A model generated the notes under the pieces. That model ran no database searches, had not been told where the DNA came from, and saw only the letters and a program-made list of their open reading frames with translations. 8,353 nucleotides of DNA from Chloroflexi bacterium RBG_16_57_11 (lineage in GTDB: Bacteria; Chloroflexota; Anaerolineae; Anaerolineales; UBA4823), in the NCBI GenBank assembly GCA_001795165.1, contig MGNS01000134.1, positions 5,093 to 13,445 of the forward strand. The letters run 5' to 3'. The position numbers and the translations under genes were made by a program. Positions within the stretch are counted from its first letter, which is position 1. Every line of letters starts with the position of its first letter. Of this stretch, positions 6,343-8,353 are shown piece after piece.

Positions 6343-8353
6343 ATGCGGCGATGGAGTTGGACAGGATTCTTGCTTATTGCCCTGACTTTCTTGGGGTTGG
6401 CGCTTACTGCCAACCGATGGTGGCCAGCGCTTTTAGATTTCCTCAACATTAACAAAGATTCGATTGAAGCCTTGGATGCTTTGGTATCGATCATTTCAGT
6501 GTTGATTTCTGGCCTGTTTGCCTTCTTGGGTATTCTAGGTCTACGAAAGGCGCAGAAGGAGCCGCGCACAGCAATCAATTTCAGCACTCAGACCGGCGGG
6601 GTTGGAGATATCATCGGAAATGACACCACTGTGATTGCTGCTGATACGGTGATCATTGCCGATCATCTATTGCAAGCATGGAAACAACCTCCCAAGGTGG
6701 TCGATCTGCGCCAGCCTATGATCGACTATCTAAATTACTTGAAAGATCGCCATCGCTATCTCGGCCTGATCGGCATGGGATTCGCTGAGCGCTTTCCACT
6801 CAAACTACCATTGCTCGACTTGTATATCCCGCTCAAGGCGCGGCGAGAAATCCCGGAAGGAGAGACTTGGTCTAATGAAGTTCGATTGGCGGGAAGGTTG
6901 CTCGGTGAGGGGCTAGAAGGCGGTCTACGCTTGAGCGAGCCTCAACCTGTGCTCGACCTGCTGCAGCAGAGCAATGGCTTGATCATTCTTGGCGACCCGG
7001 GTGCAGGAAAAACCACCTTTCTGAAGTTTCTGACACTTAAACTGGCTATCGGTGAGGGAGTCAAGTTGGGTTTGGGTGAGCGGTTGCCCATTTTGCTGCC
7101 CTTAGCAGCCTACGCGCTGGCTCTGGATAAACAGGATGTCCGGTTGGATGATTTTATCGTGCAGTATGCTCGTGAGATTGGTTTCGATCTACCGATGGGA
7201 GCGATTCTGACCGAAGCGTTGCGTCAGGGCGCAGCGCTGATCCTGTTGGATGGCCTGGACGAAGTACACCAGGTTGGTTTGCGTCGTATGGTGGTCGAGC
7301 GGGTTGTAGATTTTTATACCTTCCACCGGCGGGTAGGCAATAAGTTTGTACTAACCAGTCGTATCGTTGGCTATCACGAGGTCCAGCCCTCAGCCGATGG
7401 GCTGGTTGAGTGCACATTGACAGATTTCACTGACGAGGATATTGGAGAATTCGTCCAGCGCTGGACGACTGCCATCGAACAGCAAGCCCAGGGGGATACC
7501 GATGTGGCTCGCAAGGACGCTCAGGAGCTGGGTAATGAACTTCTGTTTGCCATCCGAGAAAACCAGAGTGTGCGCCGACTGGCAGTGAATCCCTTGTTGC
7601 TAACTATCCTAGCCTTAATGAAACGGCAAGAGGTGAAGCTGCCCGAGAGGCGCGTCGAGTTGTACAATAAATATGTCGAGACCTTGCTTTCGATCTGGGA
7701 GCGGGCACGTAGTTTGCTGGCGCGTAGCATCGGACGCGACATCGACTGGATCCAGGACGAGCGCATCCTGGCACACTTAGCACTATGGATGCACACGGTC
7801 AGCTCTGGCGCAGGGCTGGTGCCTGAGGAAGAGATGCGCCGAGAGTTAATGCGTCTGTTCAAGCAGAAAGGTGAAGCCGACCCTGAAATGGCAACGCGTA
7901 TGTTCCTGCAGGATGTACATGATATCACCAGTCTATTGTTGGAGCGCGGACCAGGGCAATACGGATTCATTCACCTGACCTTCGAAGAGTACCTGGCGGC
8001 GGGGGGGATTGCCTTGCAGAGCAAGGGTGCGGCCAAGCCGGTGCTGGATCTGATTAGCGAGCACGTCGGTCAGCAAGAGTGGCATGAAGTCTCGTTGCTG
8101 GCGATAGGTTATTTGGGCATCCGTATGCAGCTACCCGATGTGGCCGGACAGGTAGTCGAGGGGCTGATTAAGCAGCGTCCCGGCCAGCCCGGCGAAGCGG
8201 TCGTGCTGGCCGGCGAAGCGGTGTGCGACGCCTGGCCGGGGGGTGTTCCGCTGCAAAGCAAGGAGCGGGTGATTGCCGCCCTGGTTGAGACGGTAGGGGA
8301 CCAGGCCGTCACGGCTCGGGTGCGCTTCACTGCTGGCGAGCTGCTCGGGCGGA
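6343..8353 (+). CDS. Membrane-anchored NACHT-domain NTPase, NLR-like (3' end off the right edge)
   Basis: STAND-class signalling NTPase of the NACHT family; bacterial members include anti-phage sensors. The ATG at 6343 has GGGAGGTGG 3 nt upstream, and 670 codons run without a stop to the edge. Domains seen: two membrane helices (about 8-23 and 46-66) with Arg/Lys on the inner flanks, which leaves the rest cytoplasmic; a Gly/Val/Ile/Asp-rich strand-like segment (85-107); a linker with YLGLIGMG (about 139-146); Walker A GDPGAGKTT (217-225); Walker B ILLDGLDEV (300-308); sensor-1-type LTSR (337-340); NPLLLTILAL after the NTPase core; and HLTFEEYLAA (544-553), the usual NACHT C-terminal helical motif. 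No effector domain precedes the NTPase, so the membrane segment or an unseen C-terminal domain must provide output or sensing. The visible end, FTAGELLGR, resembles the junction to a C-terminal FGE-sulfatase domain in related proteins. That is an inference, because the domain lies outside the window. Confidence 0.93.
   Translation, partial: MRRWSWTGFLLIALTFLGLALTANRWWPALLDFLNINKDSIEALDALVSIISVLISGLFAFLGILGLRKAQKEPRTAINFSTQTGGVGDIIGNDTTVIAADTVIIADHLLQAWKQPPKVVDLRQPMIDYLNYLKDRHRYLGLIGMGFAERFPLKLPLLDLYIPLKARREIPEGETWSNEVRLAGRLLGEGLEGGLRLSEPQPVLDLLQQSNGLIILGDPGAGKTTFLKFLTLKLAIGEGVKLGLGERLPILLPLAAYALALDKQDVRLDDFIVQYAREIGFDLPMGAILTEALRQGAALILLDGLDEVHQVGLRRMVVERVVDFYTFHRRVGNKFVLTSRIVGYHEVQPSADGLVECTLTDFTDEDIGEFVQRWTTAIEQQAQGDTDVARKDAQELGNELLFAIRENQSVRRLAVNPLLLTILALMKRQEVKLPERRVELYNKYVETLLSIWERARSLLARSIGRDIDWIQDERILAHLALWMHTVSSGAGLVPEEEMRRELMRLFKQKGEADPEMATRMFLQDVHDITSLLLERGPGQYGFIHLTFEEYLAAGGIALQSKGAAKPVLDLISEHVGQQEWHEVSLLAIGYLGIRMQLPDVAGQVVEGLIKQRPGQPGEAVVLAGEAVCDAWPGGVPLQSKERVIAALVETVGDQAVTARVRFTAGELLGR

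Noticed and set aside
7521..7970. Minus-strand 149-codon frame inside the NACHT gene
   Set aside because: Antisense shadow of a well-supported NACHT coding region; Ser/Arg-rich with no recognisable motif.
8191..8222. 11-bp direct repeat GGCGAAGCGGT twice, 21 bp apart
   Set aside because: In frame and encoding GEAV twice within a helical region; best explained as ordinary coding similarity.

Overview
The window reads as a chromosomal segment of a GC-rich bacterium, most likely a member of the Chloroflexota. Two things point there: peptide-binding lipoproteins with long Thr/Glu/Ala/Pro-rich linkers after the lipobox, and a large NACHT-type NTPase. The taxon is an inference from style, not from a marker gene.

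Left part (1-4766, minus strand): an oligopeptide/dipeptide ABC-uptake operon, transcribed right to left. The order is a first solute-binding lipoprotein (3027-4766), a second paralogous one (997-2787), and a DppB/OppB-type permease (933 to beyond the left edge). A 239-bp leader separates the two binding-protein genes, and a strong 11-bp intercistronic hairpin lies between the second one and the permease. The second permease and the ATPases would be expected off the left edge.

Middle (4767-6015, plus strand): a divergent intergenic region, then azlC and azlD, which overlap by ATGA. They encode the two subunits of a branched-chain amino-acid exporter. AzlC carries an unusual charged insertion of about 30 residues.

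Right part (6016-8353, plus strand): a 327-bp gap without a conventional gene, followed by the first 670 codons of a membrane-anchored NACHT NTPase that runs off the right edge. The gap holds a detached, AAC-rich fragment at about 6079-6189. It encodes the extreme C-terminus of a formylglycine-generating-enzyme/C-type-lectin-fold domain (RCGYRNRN...NNNIGFR) with none of the preceding domain. This is what a template repeat of a diversity-generating retroelement (DGR) looks like. The NACHT protein breaks off at a point (AGELLGR) where I would expect such proteins to enter an FGE-sulfatase domain, the usual carrier of a DGR variable region.

The main hypothesis is therefore a hypermutable NLR-like sensor whose template lies about 150 bp upstream of its gene. 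No reverse transcriptase or Avd gene is in the window, so a relic of a lost FGE-domain gene remains a real alternative.
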